Source: JANNWF01 sp041675805
GTDB lineage: Bacteria > Pseudomonadota > Gammaproteobacteria > Xanthomonadales > Xanthomonadaceae
NCBI GenBank assembly: GCA_041675805.1
Contig: JBAYTD010000040.1
Location: forward strand, 1-20,609
Direction: 5' to 3'
DNA: 20,609 nucleotides
The translations under genes and the position numbers were made by a program. The stretch's first letter is position 1. Each line of letters starts with the position of its first letter. Under the pieces are notes generated by a model, which did no database searches, had not been told where the DNA came from, and was given only the letters and a program-made list of their open reading frames with translations. Below, in pieces: positions 7,084 through 15,863 of the stretch.

Positions 7084-7560
7084 ATGCGCCGCAATCCGTT
7101 TCTTGCCCTGCCGTTGCTCCTGCTGTTCAGCGCCGCCGCGTTTGCCAAGGACGACGTCCACCGGCCGGTCGTGTTCGATCCCGCCCGCTTCGACGAGCAG
7201 AAAGAGCGCCTGCTCGACGCCATCACCACCGGCGAGGTCTATCGCAGCATCAGCCCGTCGGACGAGGACAAGGTGCGCAAGGCGCTGGACCGGATGTCGC
7301 GCAACCTCGACGGCGTGACCTCGATCGACGCCCTGGACGGCGAGCGCAAGATGGCCGTGTTCAACGATCAGGAAATCATCAACACCGCGCTGACCAGCGC
7401 CGCCGAGGACAGCCGCGTGGTCTGCCTGCGCGAGACGCCGGTCGGCACGCGGATCGGCAAGCGCGTCTGCAAGACGGTGGCCGAACGCCGCCAGGAACGC
7501 GAGGCCGCCCAGGAAGCCCTGCGCCAGGCGCATCGCACCGTCCTCGAACCGCAAGGCTGA
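7084..7560 (+). CDS. Secreted/periplasmic protein of unknown function
   Basis: 158 aa. ATG 7084 has AGAGG (7074-7078) five bases upstream and begins a clear signal peptide, MRRNPFLALPLLLLFSAAAFA, probably cut after residue 21. The mature part is charged and helical. It contains a two-cysteine motif, VCLRETPVGTRIGKRVCKT, of a form I associate with small exported proteins of Xanthomonadaceae; the pair could form a disulphide. The C-terminus is a charged helix rich in Arg, Glu and Ala. It is 22 bp upstream of the blaI-like gene on the same strand and probably shares its transcript, so it may be controlled by that repressor or be sensed by the M56 protein. Function unknown. Confidence 0.8.
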   Translation: MRRNPFLALPLLLLFSAAAFAKDDVHRPVVFDPARFDEQKERLLDAITTGEVYRSISPSDEDKVRKALDRMSRNLDGVTSIDALDGERKMAVFNDQEIINTALTSAAEDSRVVCLRETPVGTRIGKRVCKTVAERRQEREAAQEALRQAHRTVLEPQG

Positions 7561-7582
7561 GCCGCTGCGGCATACTGGCATC

Positions 7583-7972
7583 ATGCGCAGGCTTCCCGCC
7601 CCGACCGAAACCGAACTGGCCATCCTCAACGTGCTGTGGGCCCGCGACGGGGCCACCGTGCGCGAGGTGTTCGAGGCGCTGTACTCCGACGAAGCCGCCT
7701 ACACCACGGCACTGAAACTGCTTCAGGTGATGCACGCCAAGGGCTTGGTCAGTCGCGACGAAAGCCAGCGCGCACACGTTTACCGCGCCGCCGTCAGCAA
7801 GGACTTCACCCAGCGCCGGCTGCTGTCCAACCTGATCCGCGGCGTGTTCGACGGCAGTCCGGGCGAACTGGTGCTGCGCGCGCTGGGCGGCGAGCAAGCG
7901 CCCAGCGCGGAGGAACTGGATCAGATCCGCGACCTGATCGACCGCATGGAGCGCGAACGCCATGATCGCTGA
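7583..7972 (+). CDS. BlaI/MecI/CopY-family transcriptional repressor
   Basis: 129 aa. The N-terminal winged helix (LPAPTETELAILNVLWARDG, then TVREVFEAL, TTALKLLQVMHAKGLV, and a YRAAVS wing) is typical of the BlaI/MecI/CopY family, followed by a dimerisation helix region. Such repressors are inactivated by proteolysis started by a BlaR1/MecR1-type membrane sensor, which is exactly the next gene, overlapping by 11 bp. No beta-lactamase is encoded nearby, so the target is probably not classic penicillin resistance. The palindrome at 7035-7050 is a candidate binding site. Confidence 0.9.
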   Translation: MRRLPAPTETELAILNVLWARDGATVREVFEALYSDEAAYTTALKLLQVMHAKGLVSRDESQRAHVYRAAVSKDFTQRRLLSNLIRGVFDGSPGELVLRALGGEQAPSAEELDQIRDLIDRMERERHDR

Positions 7973-9620
7973 CTGGATGACGCAGACGCCACCCGCGGTG
8001 GTGGCGCTGGGCTGGACCCTGGTCGATTTCTGCTGGCAGGGCCTGCTGATCGGCCTCGTCTACGCGCTGCTGCGCGCGCTCGGCGGACGCGATGCGCTGG
8101 CCTGGCGCAACCTGCTCGGCCGCCTGGCGGCGCTGGCCTTCCTCCTGGCGCCATTGCTGGGTTTCTTGCATCGCTGGGGCGAGGCGCAGTCGGCGCAGTC
8201 CATCGACGCGCAGACCGCCGTGGCCAACGCCCTGCCGGCGATCACGGCCGGCGTCGATGATGCCATCGGCTTCGAACAATGGCTGCCGCTCGCGGTGCTG
8301 GCCTGGGCGCTCGGCGTCGGCGCGCTGGCCGCGCGCGGCCTGCTGCACTGGCTGCGCCTGCGCCGGCTGTGCGCGCAATCGACGCCGTTGGCCGACACTT
8401 GGCAGCAGCGCCTGGCCGAACTCCAGGCACGCATCGGCGTGCGCATGCGGGTGCGCCTGCTGGAGTCGGCGCGCGCGGTGGAGCCGATCCTGGTCGGCTG
8501 GCTGCGCCCGGTGATCGTGCTGCCGGTCGGCCTCTGCCTGCGCCTGCCGACCCAGCAGGTGGAAATGATCCTGGCCCACGAACTGGCCCACGTGCGGCGC
8601 TTCGATGCCTGGCTCAACGCCCTGCTGATGACCACGCAGATGGTGTTCTTCTACCACCCCGCCGTGCACTGGGTGGCACGCCGCGTGCGCGAGGACTGCG
8701 AACTGGGCTGCGATGCCCTGGTCGCCGCCGCCGGGCTGGACCGCTACGCCTATGCCCGCGCCCTGCTGGCACTGGCCGAAACCCGTGTCCGCCCGTTGCC
8801 GCCGGAGCCGTCGCTGGCGCTGGCGGCGACCGGCGGCCTGCTGCTGGATCGCGTCGAACGCCTGCTCGACGCACCCGAGCGTCGCTCCGCCCGCCTCAGC
8901 CGGGTGCTGCCGGCGGCGCTGCTGGCAGCCGGCGTCGGCCTGTTCGCCCTGCCCGCCGCCGACCGCGATGCGACCACGCCTGCGCTGCTGCCGCTGGGCA
9001 TCGTCCAGATCTCCACCGACCGGATGCGCCCGGCGCTGGACATCCTCGTCGGCGACCTGCCGACCGTCCGTCTGCGCGGCGCGCTGGTGATCCCCGCCGC
9101 CGCGCCCGTCGCCGAAACCGCTGCGCCAACGACGCTGGCGGTCGCGCCCTTGCCGATCACGCCCTTGCCGCTGCCCCTGCCCCCCGCCGCCGTGCCACCG
9201 ACGGTGCCCGACGCCGCGCCCGCCCTGCCGCGCCTGGAAAGCGTCAGCGCGGTCGCCCCGCATGCGCTGTTGCGCACCGCGCCGGTCTATCCGGTCAGCG
9301 CCCGCCTGGACGGCCTGGAAGGCAGCGTGGCGCTGAGTTTCTCGGTGGCCGCCGATGGCCGCGCCACACAGATCCGCGTCGAATCGGCCGATCACGAGGT
9401 GTTCATCGGTGCCGCCCGCACCGCGCTGGCGCAATGGCGCTTTCCGACCGACGCCACCGGCGAGCGCTACCTGCAACGCTTCGATTTCAATCTCGACGGG
9501 CTGAGCACGGCCGAGGACATCGACAGCGCCGACGCGCCGACGCCGGCACCGACCAACGTGGCCGCCACACCGACCTGTCGCCGCGCCACCGGCTCACGCC
9601 TGTGCCGCCCGGCACCCTGA
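7962..9620 (+). CDS. M56 (BlaR1/MecR1-like) membrane metalloprotease with C-terminal TonB domain
   Basis: 552 aa. Hydrophobic segments near residues 11-38, 52-70, 107-130 and 216-232 place it in the inner membrane. The M56 zinc site is HELAH (206-210), with a downstream REDCELGCDA (243-252) supplying the third ligand. A further hydrophobic helix (315-331) leads to a Pro/Ala-rich linker (about 377-425) and a TonB C-terminal-like domain (about 440-512: PVYPVSARLDGLEGSVALSF to ALAQWRFP). The usual penicillin-binding sensor of BlaR1 is absent, so the stimulus must be different; the TonB-like part may contact an envelope component. It is coupled to the repressor upstream by an 11-bp overlap. The C-terminal tail is low-complexity. 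Confidence 0.88.
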   Translation: MIADWMTQTPPAVVALGWTLVDFCWQGLLIGLVYALLRALGGRDALAWRNLLGRLAALAFLLAPLLGFLHRWGEAQSAQSIDAQTAVANALPAITAGVDDAIGFEQWLPLAVLAWALGVGALAARGLLHWLRLRRLCAQSTPLADTWQQRLAELQARIGVRMRVRLLESARAVEPILVGWLRPVIVLPVGLCLRLPTQQVEMILAHELAHVRRFDAWLNALLMTTQMVFFYHPAVHWVARRVREDCELGCDALVAAAGLDRYAYARALLALAETRVRPLPPEPSLALAATGGLLLDRVERLLDAPERRSARLSRVLPAALLAAGVGLFALPAADRDATTPALLPLGIVQISTDRMRPALDILVGDLPTVRLRGALVIPAAAPVAETAAPTTLAVAPLPITPLPLPLPPAAVPPTVPDAAPALPRLESVSAVAPHALLRTAPVYPVSARLDGLEGSVALSFSVAADGRATQIRVESADHEVFIGAARTALAQWRFPTDATGERYLQRFDFNLDGLSTAEDIDSADAPTPAPTNVAATPTCRRATGSRLCRPAP

Positions 9621-9675
9621 AGCGGGCGACGACATTGCCGCCCACCGCATCGCGGTTCGCGGTAACCTAGCGCCC

Positions 9676-10362
9676 ATGCGCGTACTCGTCATCGAAGACA
9701 ACAGCGACATCGCCGCCAATCTCGGCGATTTCCTCGAAGACCGCGGCCACACGGTGGATTTCGCCGCCGATGGCGTGACCGGCCTGCACCTGGCCGTGGT
9801 CAACGAGTTCGACGCCATCGTGCTCGATCTCAACCTGCCCGGCATGGATGGCCTGGAGGTCTGCCGCAAGCTGCGTCAGGAGGCGCACAAGCAGACGCCG
9901 GTGCTGATGCTGACCGCCCGCGACAGTCTCGACCAGAAGCTGGTCGGCTTCGAATCCGGTGCCGACGATTACCTGGTCAAGCCGTTCGCCCTGCAGGAAG
10001 TGGAGGCGCGGCTGGCGGTACTGGCGCGGCGCGGCAAGGGCCCCGGTCCGCGCGTACTCAAGGTCGCCGACCTGGAGTTCAACCTCGACACATTGGAAGT
10101 GTACCGCCAGGGCCGCTCGCTGACGCTCAACCCGACTGCGCTGAAGATCCTGCAATCACTGATGGAGGCCTCGCCCTCAGTGGTCACCCGGCAGGATCTG
10201 GAATCCGCCGTCTGGGGCGAAGAACTGCCCGATTCGGACAGCCTGCGCGTACACATCCACGGCCTGCGCGCGGCCATCGACAAACCCTTCGACAAGCCGC
10301 TGATCCAGACCCGCCACGGCATCGGCTATCGCCTCGCCGATCTCGATGCAGTATCGCCGTAA
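9676..10362 (+). CDS. OmpR/PhoB-family response regulator
   Basis: 228 aa. The receiver domain has the acidic pair E7/D8, phosphoacceptor D51 (IVLDLNLPGMDG), T80 and K102 (VKPF). The C-terminal winged helix ends with the usual TRHGIGYRL. It would be phosphorylated by the kinase encoded next, with which it overlaps by 17 bp, and would then bind DNA. The ATG has no clear Shine-Dalgarno sequence; TAACCT lies just upstream, so a short or leaderless transcript is possible. The pair resembles ColR/ColS- or RaxR/RaxH-like systems of related bacteria, but I cannot assign a name. Confidence 0.92.
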   Translation: MRVLVIEDNSDIAANLGDFLEDRGHTVDFAADGVTGLHLAVVNEFDAIVLDLNLPGMDGLEVCRKLRQEAHKQTPVLMLTARDSLDQKLVGFESGADDYLVKPFALQEVEARLAVLARRGKGPGPRVLKVADLEFNLDTLEVYRQGRSLTLNPTALKILQSLMEASPSVVTRQDLESAVWGEELPDSDSLRVHIHGLRAAIDKPFDKPLIQTRHGIGYRLADLDAVSP

Positions 10363-11623
10363 GCTCCGCAGCCGGATCATCATCTCCTTCCTGCTGCTCG
10401 GCTCCGGGCTGACCGCGCTGTTCGCCTTCGCCACCATCCAGTTGCGCGAGCGGCTGGAGAGCGACCTGATCGGCAAGGCGCTGGAGGAAAACCTGCGCGG
10501 CTACGCCGATTCCTTCTACGTCGATCCCAGCCAGCAGTTCTTCGAGTTCGAGAAGATCGTCGGCTACACCTACAGCGCGCGCCGCTTCGCCAACGTGCGG
10601 ATGGAATGGCGCGACCTGCCCAACGGCGTCCACGACCTGTCCGAAATCAATGCCAAGGGCCGTGAGGCGTCGTACAAGCTGGCCGTGCGCAAGGACCGCG
10701 ACTACTGGTTCTTCCTGCGCTACGACACCACCCAGGAACGCGAAAGCCAGGACCAGTTGCAGTGGGCGCTGCTGGTCGCCGTCGGCGGCTTCTCGGTGCT
10801 GTCCTTCCTGCTCGGCTTGTGGTCCTCGCAGCGGGTGATGCGGCCGGTGGCCGACCTGGTGCGCCGCGTGCAGGCTTTCGGCGGCGAAGCGCAGCCGGAG
10901 GCGCTGGCTCCGCACTTTGCCGACGACGAGGTCGGCCAACTGGCCGCCGCGCTGGACGACTACTCCATGCGCCTGACCGAACTGGTCAAGCGCGACCGCG
11001 AGTTCAATGCCGATGTCAGCCACGAACTGCGCACGCCGCTGGCGGTGATCCGTGGCGCAGTCGAACTGCTGCTGGCACAGGACGATCTCGACCAGCGCAG
11101 CCGCCAGCGCCTGCTGCGCATCGAGCGCGCCTGTCTGCAATCCATCGACCTGATCACCGCCCTGCTGACACTGTCGCGCAACGAACGCCTGCACGGGCAG
11201 ACCGACATCGCCAGGCTGGCCGAGCAATTGCTGGAAGCCAACCTCGCCACCCAGGGCCGCAAGCCGGTCAGCGGCCGCGTCATCGCCCACCAGGCGGCCA
11301 TCGTCAACGCGCCCGAAGCGGTGCTGTCGGTGGCGATCGGCAACCTGGTCGGCAATGCCTTCAAGTACACCGCCGCCGGCGAAGTGCGCATCGACGTCCA
11401 CGCCGACCGCATCGAGATCCGCGACAGCGGTGCCGGAATCAGCGCCGAAGAAGCCGAACGGGTGTTCGAGCGCGGCATGCGCGGACGCAGCGCCGAGGGC
11501 AGCCACGGCGCCGGTATCGGCCTCGCCGTGGTGTCGCGGCTGTGCGAACTGTATGGCTGGCAGGTCCGGCTGGCCCCGGAACCGCAAGGCGGCACCCTGG
11601 CCGAACTGCGGTTTGGACGTTAG
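10346..11623 (+). CDS. Sensor histidine kinase
   Basis: 425 aa. Two membrane helices (about residues 10-31 and 139-159) flank a periplasmic sensor of roughly 105 residues without a recognisable domain. A HAMP-like linker follows (160-213), then the HisKA box FNADVSHELRTPL (H226) and the HATPase domain with N box GNLVGNAFKYT (332-342), G1 DSGAG (360-364) and G2 GAGIGLAVV (388-396). It phosphorylates the overlapping response regulator. The stop codon lies only seven bases before a heptad-repeat hairpin that may end the transcript. Stimulus unknown. Confidence 0.92.
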   Translation: MQYRRKLRSRIIISFLLLGSGLTALFAFATIQLRERLESDLIGKALEENLRGYADSFYVDPSQQFFEFEKIVGYTYSARRFANVRMEWRDLPNGVHDLSEINAKGREASYKLAVRKDRDYWFFLRYDTTQERESQDQLQWALLVAVGGFSVLSFLLGLWSSQRVMRPVADLVRRVQAFGGEAQPEALAPHFADDEVGQLAAALDDYSMRLTELVKRDREFNADVSHELRTPLAVIRGAVELLLAQDDLDQRSRQRLLRIERACLQSIDLITALLTLSRNERLHGQTDIARLAEQLLEANLATQGRKPVSGRVIAHQAAIVNAPEAVLSVAIGNLVGNAFKYTAAGEVRIDVHADRIEIRDSGAGISAEEAERVFERGMRGRSAEGSHGAGIGLAVVSRLCELYGWQVRLAPEPQGGTLAELRFGR

Positions 11624-11629
11624 AAGCCG

Positions 11630-11732
11630 TGATTGGTGATTGGTGATTGGTGATTGGTGATTGGAAAGAGCGGCCAGCCTGCCCGGACACCACTTCCAAT
11701 CACCAATCACCAATCACCAATCGCCAACCAAT
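11630..11732. repeat. Inverted pair of 7-bp tandem repeats between convergent genes
   Basis: Five perfect copies of TGATTGG (11630-11664) are followed by 31 bp of ordinary sequence. Then come three copies of the reverse complement, CCAATCA (11696-11716), one variant CCAATCG (11717-11723) and a decayed end (to 11732). The arms can form a hairpin of more than 20 bp in several registers. It separates the kinase gene (plus) from the DUF4124 gene (minus) and could end transcription from both sides, although neither side has a clean T-tract. Heptad arrays of this general kind are, as I recall, common in Xanthomonadaceae intergenic DNA. Confidence 0.9.
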
Positions 11733-12294
11733 AGCATCCCGCCTGACGGCGCAGGTTGAAGCGCGCCAGTGGGCGGTCGTCGGACAGCGCATCGGGCAGT
11801 GCCAGCAGTTCCGGCGGTGCGGATTCCGATGGCGGCGGCAGGCCGGCCCAGAGCCAGTCGTCGTTGTGCGCCGCCTGGCGCAGGATCACCGTCTGCGGAC
11901 GCGCGGCGATCAACTGCTGGAAGTGCGTCACCACTGCGCCGGCGGTGTGGCGACCGGCCCCGGCCCAGTGATACATGCCATTGAGGGCATTGAGATCGCG
12001 CCGTTCCAGCGCCTCCGCGACACGCTCGCGCAGCGCGTCCGGGGTCGGTCCCGGGCAGCCCTGCGCCGCCGCCACCGGCCCGCTGGCCGCTTCAAGTTCG
12101 AGCGGCACCTCGCTGTCCGCCGGCGTCTCGCGCGCCTGCTCGCCGCGCAGACCCAGATGCTCGCAGGCGCGGTCGGAATACACGCGGCGACCGTCGCCAT
12201 CCAGACAGCGATGCACGACCTGCGCCTGGGCCAGGCTGGCGGTGCAGAACAGGGCGATGACCAGCAGCGACTTCACGCCGGCAGTCTGCCGCAT
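11707..12294 (-). CDS. Secreted DUF4124-domain protein
   Basis: 195 aa from ATG 12294; GTG 12276 would also keep the signal peptide (VKSLLVIALFCTASLAQA). Residues 25-50 (QVVHRCLDGDGRRVYSDRAC) are the DUF4124 motif found in many small exported proteins of gammaproteobacteria. The rest is an Ala/Glu-rich region without a recognised domain. The last residues, WLAIGDW, and the stop codon are read from the TGATTGG heptad repeat, so the natural C-terminus may have been changed when the repeat arose. It is 65 bp downstream of putP on the same strand and may be co-transcribed. Function unknown. Confidence 0.75.
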   Translation of the reverse strand: MRQTAGVKSLLVIALFCTASLAQAQVVHRCLDGDGRRVYSDRACEHLGLRGEQARETPADSEVPLELEAASGPVAAAQGCPGPTPDALRERVAEALERRDLNALNGMYHWAGAGRHTAGAVVTHFQQLIAARPQTVILRQAAHNDDWLWAGLPPPSESAPPELLALPDALSDDRPLARFNLRRQAGCYWLAIGDW

Positions 12295-12359
12295 GCCGGC
12301 GCGGCGCGGAACGCCTCGCGCCGGCCGGGTGGCGGGCCGTTCAGCCGCCCGCCGCGTGC

Positions 12360-13847
12360 TCAGTAGCCGTTTTCCTTCAACGTCAGCCGCACCTGCTCGT
12401 GCTGCGCCAGCATCGCCGATGACGGTGCCTTGCCGAGCAGGCTGACCACGACGATGGCGAGCGTGGCGACGATGAAGCCCGGCACAATCTCGTACAGCGC
12501 GCTGCCGGCGTGCTTCCACAGCAGCACGGTCAGCGCGCCGGCCAGCATGCCGGCGATGGCACCGTCGCGGGTCATCCGCTTCCAGAACAGCGACAGGATC
12601 ACCACCGGCCCGAACGCCGCGCCGAAACCGGCCCAGGCGTAGGCAACCAGGCCGAGCACGCGGCTGTCCGGATCGCGGGCGATCCAGATCGCCAACAGGG
12701 CCACTGCCAGCACCGTCATCCGGCCGACCCAGACCAGTTCGCGATGGCCGGCCTTGGGGCGCAGGAAGCCGCGGTAGAAATCCTCGGTCAGCGCGCTGGA
12801 GCAGACCAGCAACTGCGCCGACAGCGTGCTCATGATCGCCGCCAGGATCGCCGACAGCAGCACGCCGGCGATCCACGGGTTGAACAGCGCCTCCGACAGC
12901 ACGATGAACACGCGCTCGGGATTGGCATTGACCGGCCCGGCCACGTCCGGGTGTGCGGCAAAGTAGGCGATGCCGAAGAAGCCGGTCGCCACCGCGCCGG
13001 CCAGGCACAGGATCATCCAGGTCATGCCGATGCGGCGCGCGCGCGGGATGGTGTGCAGGCCCTCCGCCGCCATGAAGCGGGCCAGGATGTGCGGCTGGCC
13101 GAAGTAACCCAGGCCCCAGGCCAGGGCCGAGACCACCGCGATGCCGCCGCCGGCACCGATCCAGTCCAGTCGGGTCGGATCGGCCTGTTCGACCAGCGCC
13201 ACCGACTGCCCCAGCCCGCCGGCACCGATGATGGCGAACACCGGCACCAGCAGCAGGGCGAAGATCATCAGCGAGGCCTGGATGGTGTCGGTCCAGCTCA
13301 CCGCGAGGAAGCCGCCGACGAAGGTGTAGATGATCGTCACCGCTGCGCCCCAGAACATCGCCTGGCCGTAGGGCAGGCCGAACACGCTCTCGAACATGCG
13401 CGCCCCGGCGACAATGCCCGAGGCGCAGTAGATGGCGAAGAACACCAGGATCACCAGCGCCGCCAGCACCCGCAGCACGCGGCTGCGGTCCTCGAAACGG
13501 TGGGTGAAGTAATCGGGAAGGGTCAGCGCGTTGCGGCTGCGCTCGGTGTACACACGCAGCGGTCCGGCGACATATTTCCAGTTGGCCCAGGCACCGAGGA
13601 TCAAGCCGACCGCGATCCAGGCTTCGGACGCGCCGCTCAGGTACAGCGCGCCGGGCAGGCCCATCATCAGCCAGCCGCTCATGTCCGAGGCACCGGCCGC
13701 CAGCGCGGTGACGAAGCTGCCCAGCGAGCGGCCGCCGAGGATGTAGTCGTCGAAGGTTTTCGTGCGTCGCCAGGCGACAAAGCCCAAGCCCACCATCAGC
13801 AGCAGGTAGGCGGCGAAGGTGACGAGCAGGGGCGTGCTGGCGGTCAT
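12360..13847 (-). CDS. putP: Sodium/proline symporter
   Basis: 495 aa, close to E. coli PutP (502), with the many hydrophobic helices of the sodium:solute symporter family. The segment GASDMSGWLMMGLPGALYLSG places D55, S57 and G58 at the same positions as the sodium and proline-binding residues of E. coli PutP. LGYFGQPHILARFMA and AAIMSTLSAQLLVCSSA are further hallmarks. It imports proline with sodium at the inner membrane for nutrition or osmoprotection. putA is not in the window. The ATG has only a weak ribosome-binding site. Confidence 0.93.
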   Translation of the reverse strand: MTASTPLLVTFAAYLLLMVGLGFVAWRRTKTFDDYILGGRSLGSFVTALAAGASDMSGWLMMGLPGALYLSGASEAWIAVGLILGAWANWKYVAGPLRVYTERSRNALTLPDYFTHRFEDRSRVLRVLAALVILVFFAIYCASGIVAGARMFESVFGLPYGQAMFWGAAVTIIYTFVGGFLAVSWTDTIQASLMIFALLLVPVFAIIGAGGLGQSVALVEQADPTRLDWIGAGGGIAVVSALAWGLGYFGQPHILARFMAAEGLHTIPRARRIGMTWMILCLAGAVATGFFGIAYFAAHPDVAGPVNANPERVFIVLSEALFNPWIAGVLLSAILAAIMSTLSAQLLVCSSALTEDFYRGFLRPKAGHRELVWVGRMTVLAVALLAIWIARDPDSRVLGLVAYAWAGFGAAFGPVVILSLFWKRMTRDGAIAGMLAGALTVLLWKHAGSALYEIVPGFIVATLAIVVVSLLGKAPSSAMLAQHEQVRLTLKENGY

Positions 13848-13980
13848 GCGGGGCGTTCCAAAGATAGCCGAAGGCGGAAGGCGACGGTCGCCGCCGGGGC
13901 GTCACTATCCTGCGCCGGCGGATGGCGGCGCAAGGAGATTGTCGCCCGTGGAGACGCGATCACGGCAGCGCAGCGCGAGC

Positions 13981-15759
13981 TCAGCCCTTCGCCGCAGCGA
14001 CGGGTTGCACCATCGCCTTGCGTGCGGCGATGAAGGCGCGGATTTCCCGCTCCAGCACCGGCAGCGGCACCGCACCCAGGCCGAGGATGGCGGAGTGGAA
14101 GCCCTTCACGTCGAAGCGCTCGCCGAGTTCACGCTCGGCCTCGGCACGCAGATCGCGGATCGTCCGGTAGCCGATGTAGTACGACAGCGCCTGCCCCGGC
14201 CAGGAAATGTAGCGATCCACCTCGTTGCTGATGTCGTGCCTGGCCAGCGCGGTGTGGCTGGCCAGATAGTCGATGGCGCGCTGGCGGCTCCAGCCGTACT
14301 CGTGCAGGCCGGTGTCGACCACCAGACGGGCGGCGCGCCACATCTCGAAGGTCAGCCGGCCGAAGTCCTCGTAAGGCGTCTCGTAAATGCCCATTTCCAC
14401 GCCCAGCCACTCGGTGTACAGCGCCCAGCCTTCGCCATAGCCGGAGAAATACACCGACTGGCGGAACGCCGGCCGGCTCGGTGCCTCGCGTGCCAGGGCG
14501 GCCTGGAAGCTGTGCCCCGGCGAGCACTCGTGCAGGGTCAGCGCCGGCAGGTTGTAGAGCGGCCGCGATGGCAGGTCGTAGGTGTTGAACACGCAGGAGT
14601 CCAGCCCGCCGCGACCGGCCGTGTAGTTGGGCGCAATGTCGTCGGGCACCGGCAGGATGGTGAAGCGGTAGCGCGGCAGCAGCTCGAAGTTGTGCTTGAG
14701 CTGGCCATCGACCTTCTTCGCCACGTAGGCGGCATTGGCCAGCAGTTCGCGCGGCGTCTTGGCGTAGAACTTCGGATCGCTGCGCAGGTAGGCGAGGAAC
14801 TCCTCGAAGCTGCCCTCGAAGCCGGCGCGCGCCATCACCTCGCGCATCTCGGCAACGATCCGCGCCACTTCCTTCAGGCCCAGCTCGTGGATTTCCTTCG
14901 CGCTCATGTCGCGGGTGACGTACTCGCGGATCTGGCTGCGATAGAACGCGCTGCCGTCGGGCAGCTGGCTGGCCGCCAGCGTGGTCCGGGTGCGCGGCAG
15001 GTACTCTTCGCGGATGAAGGTCAGCAGCTTGCGATAGGCCGGCATGGCGTGCTCGAGCACCGCCTGCCGGCCCGTCTCGCGCAGGCGCGCGCGCTCGGCC
15101 GCGGGGATGTTGGCCGGAATGCGCTCGAAGACGGCGAGGAAGGGGTTGGCCTCGTCGTCGGTGGTGTAGGGGACGATGGAGGCGTCGCGCCCGTCCAGCG
15201 AGGCGCGCGGCACGCTCCAGCCGCGCTCCAGGCCTTGCTCCATGTTGGCGATGTGCTCGTCGAACAGGCGCGGGATGTCCTTCAGCCGGCCGATGAAGTT
15301 TTCCCAGTCGGCGACGCGGCGGTAGGGCTGGCGCGGCGTCATCCCGCCCCAGAAAAACGTGTCGCTGTTGAACGGAGCCTGCCAGGTGCGCCAGGTCGCG
15401 TTGTTGTGGTCGGCCTCGACCACGGCGCGGAACACCGCCGCATTGACCTGGTCCTCGCGCGACAGCTTGTCGGGATCGATGGCATCCAGCTTGGCCAGCA
15501 CGTCGGCCCAGTAGGCGATGCGGCGCTCCCAAGCCTGCGCGGTGGCGTCGGCGAGGCGGTCGGACTGCCGCCATTCGCCATCGACCAGGGCGTAGCCGAA
15601 CTCGCCTTGCCGCCAGGTCGAGTCGGCCTCGAACAGCGCGTGCAGGGCCTGGGTCGGATCGGCAGCGGGCGCGTCCTCCGCCGCCAGGCAGGCGGAGACG
15701 GAAATCAGCGCCGCGCAGGCAAGGAAAAGGAACGGGCGAAGGACTCGATCAAGGCGCAT
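13981..15759 (-). CDS. DUF885 family exported protein, probable zinc peptidase
   Basis: 592 aa from ATG 15759, which begins a signal sequence (MRLDRVLRPFLFLACAALIS). VSAC at residues 21-24 could be a lipobox, so it may be a lipoprotein. The C-terminal half carries HECSPGH (410-416) and GYGEGWALYTE (440-450), the metal-site hallmarks of DUF885 proteins, which have a gluzincin-like fold and presumably hydrolyse peptides in the periplasm. The frame remains open far upstream, but that part overlaps metF and has no export signal. It is 104 bp downstream of metF on the same strand. Family secure, substrate unknown. Confidence 0.9.
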   Translation of the reverse strand: MRLDRVLRPFLFLACAALISVSACLAAEDAPAADPTQALHALFEADSTWRQGEFGYALVDGEWRQSDRLADATAQAWERRIAYWADVLAKLDAIDPDKLSREDQVNAAVFRAVVEADHNNATWRTWQAPFNSDTFFWGGMTPRQPYRRVADWENFIGRLKDIPRLFDEHIANMEQGLERGWSVPRASLDGRDASIVPYTTDDEANPFLAVFERIPANIPAAERARLRETGRQAVLEHAMPAYRKLLTFIREEYLPRTRTTLAASQLPDGSAFYRSQIREYVTRDMSAKEIHELGLKEVARIVAEMREVMARAGFEGSFEEFLAYLRSDPKFYAKTPRELLANAAYVAKKVDGQLKHNFELLPRYRFTILPVPDDIAPNYTAGRGGLDSCVFNTYDLPSRPLYNLPALTLHECSPGHSFQAALAREAPSRPAFRQSVYFSGYGEGWALYTEWLGVEMGIYETPYEDFGRLTFEMWRAARLVVDTGLHEYGWSRQRAIDYLASHTALARHDISNEVDRYISWPGQALSYYIGYRTIRDLRAEAERELGERFDVKGFHSAILGLGAVPLPVLEREIRAFIAARKAMVQPVAAAKG

Positions 15760-15863
15760 GGTCGCATCCGGTTGGAAGACGGTAACGGGCGGGCCGACAG
15801 CGGCGCGGGTCGATGATGATGGCGGCAGCGGCCGCCCATTGCCAGCCTCGGCGGCCGACGGCC

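Noticed and set aside
7806..9476. 556-aa minus-strand open frame opposite the M56 gene
   Set aside because: Gln/Arg-rich translation with no domain; shadow of the M56 coding sequence.
12510..15816. Two very long plus-strand open frames (507 and 665 aa)
   Set aside because: They lie opposite putP and the DUF885 gene, which have clear family motifs; the translations are His/Gln/Ala-rich noise.
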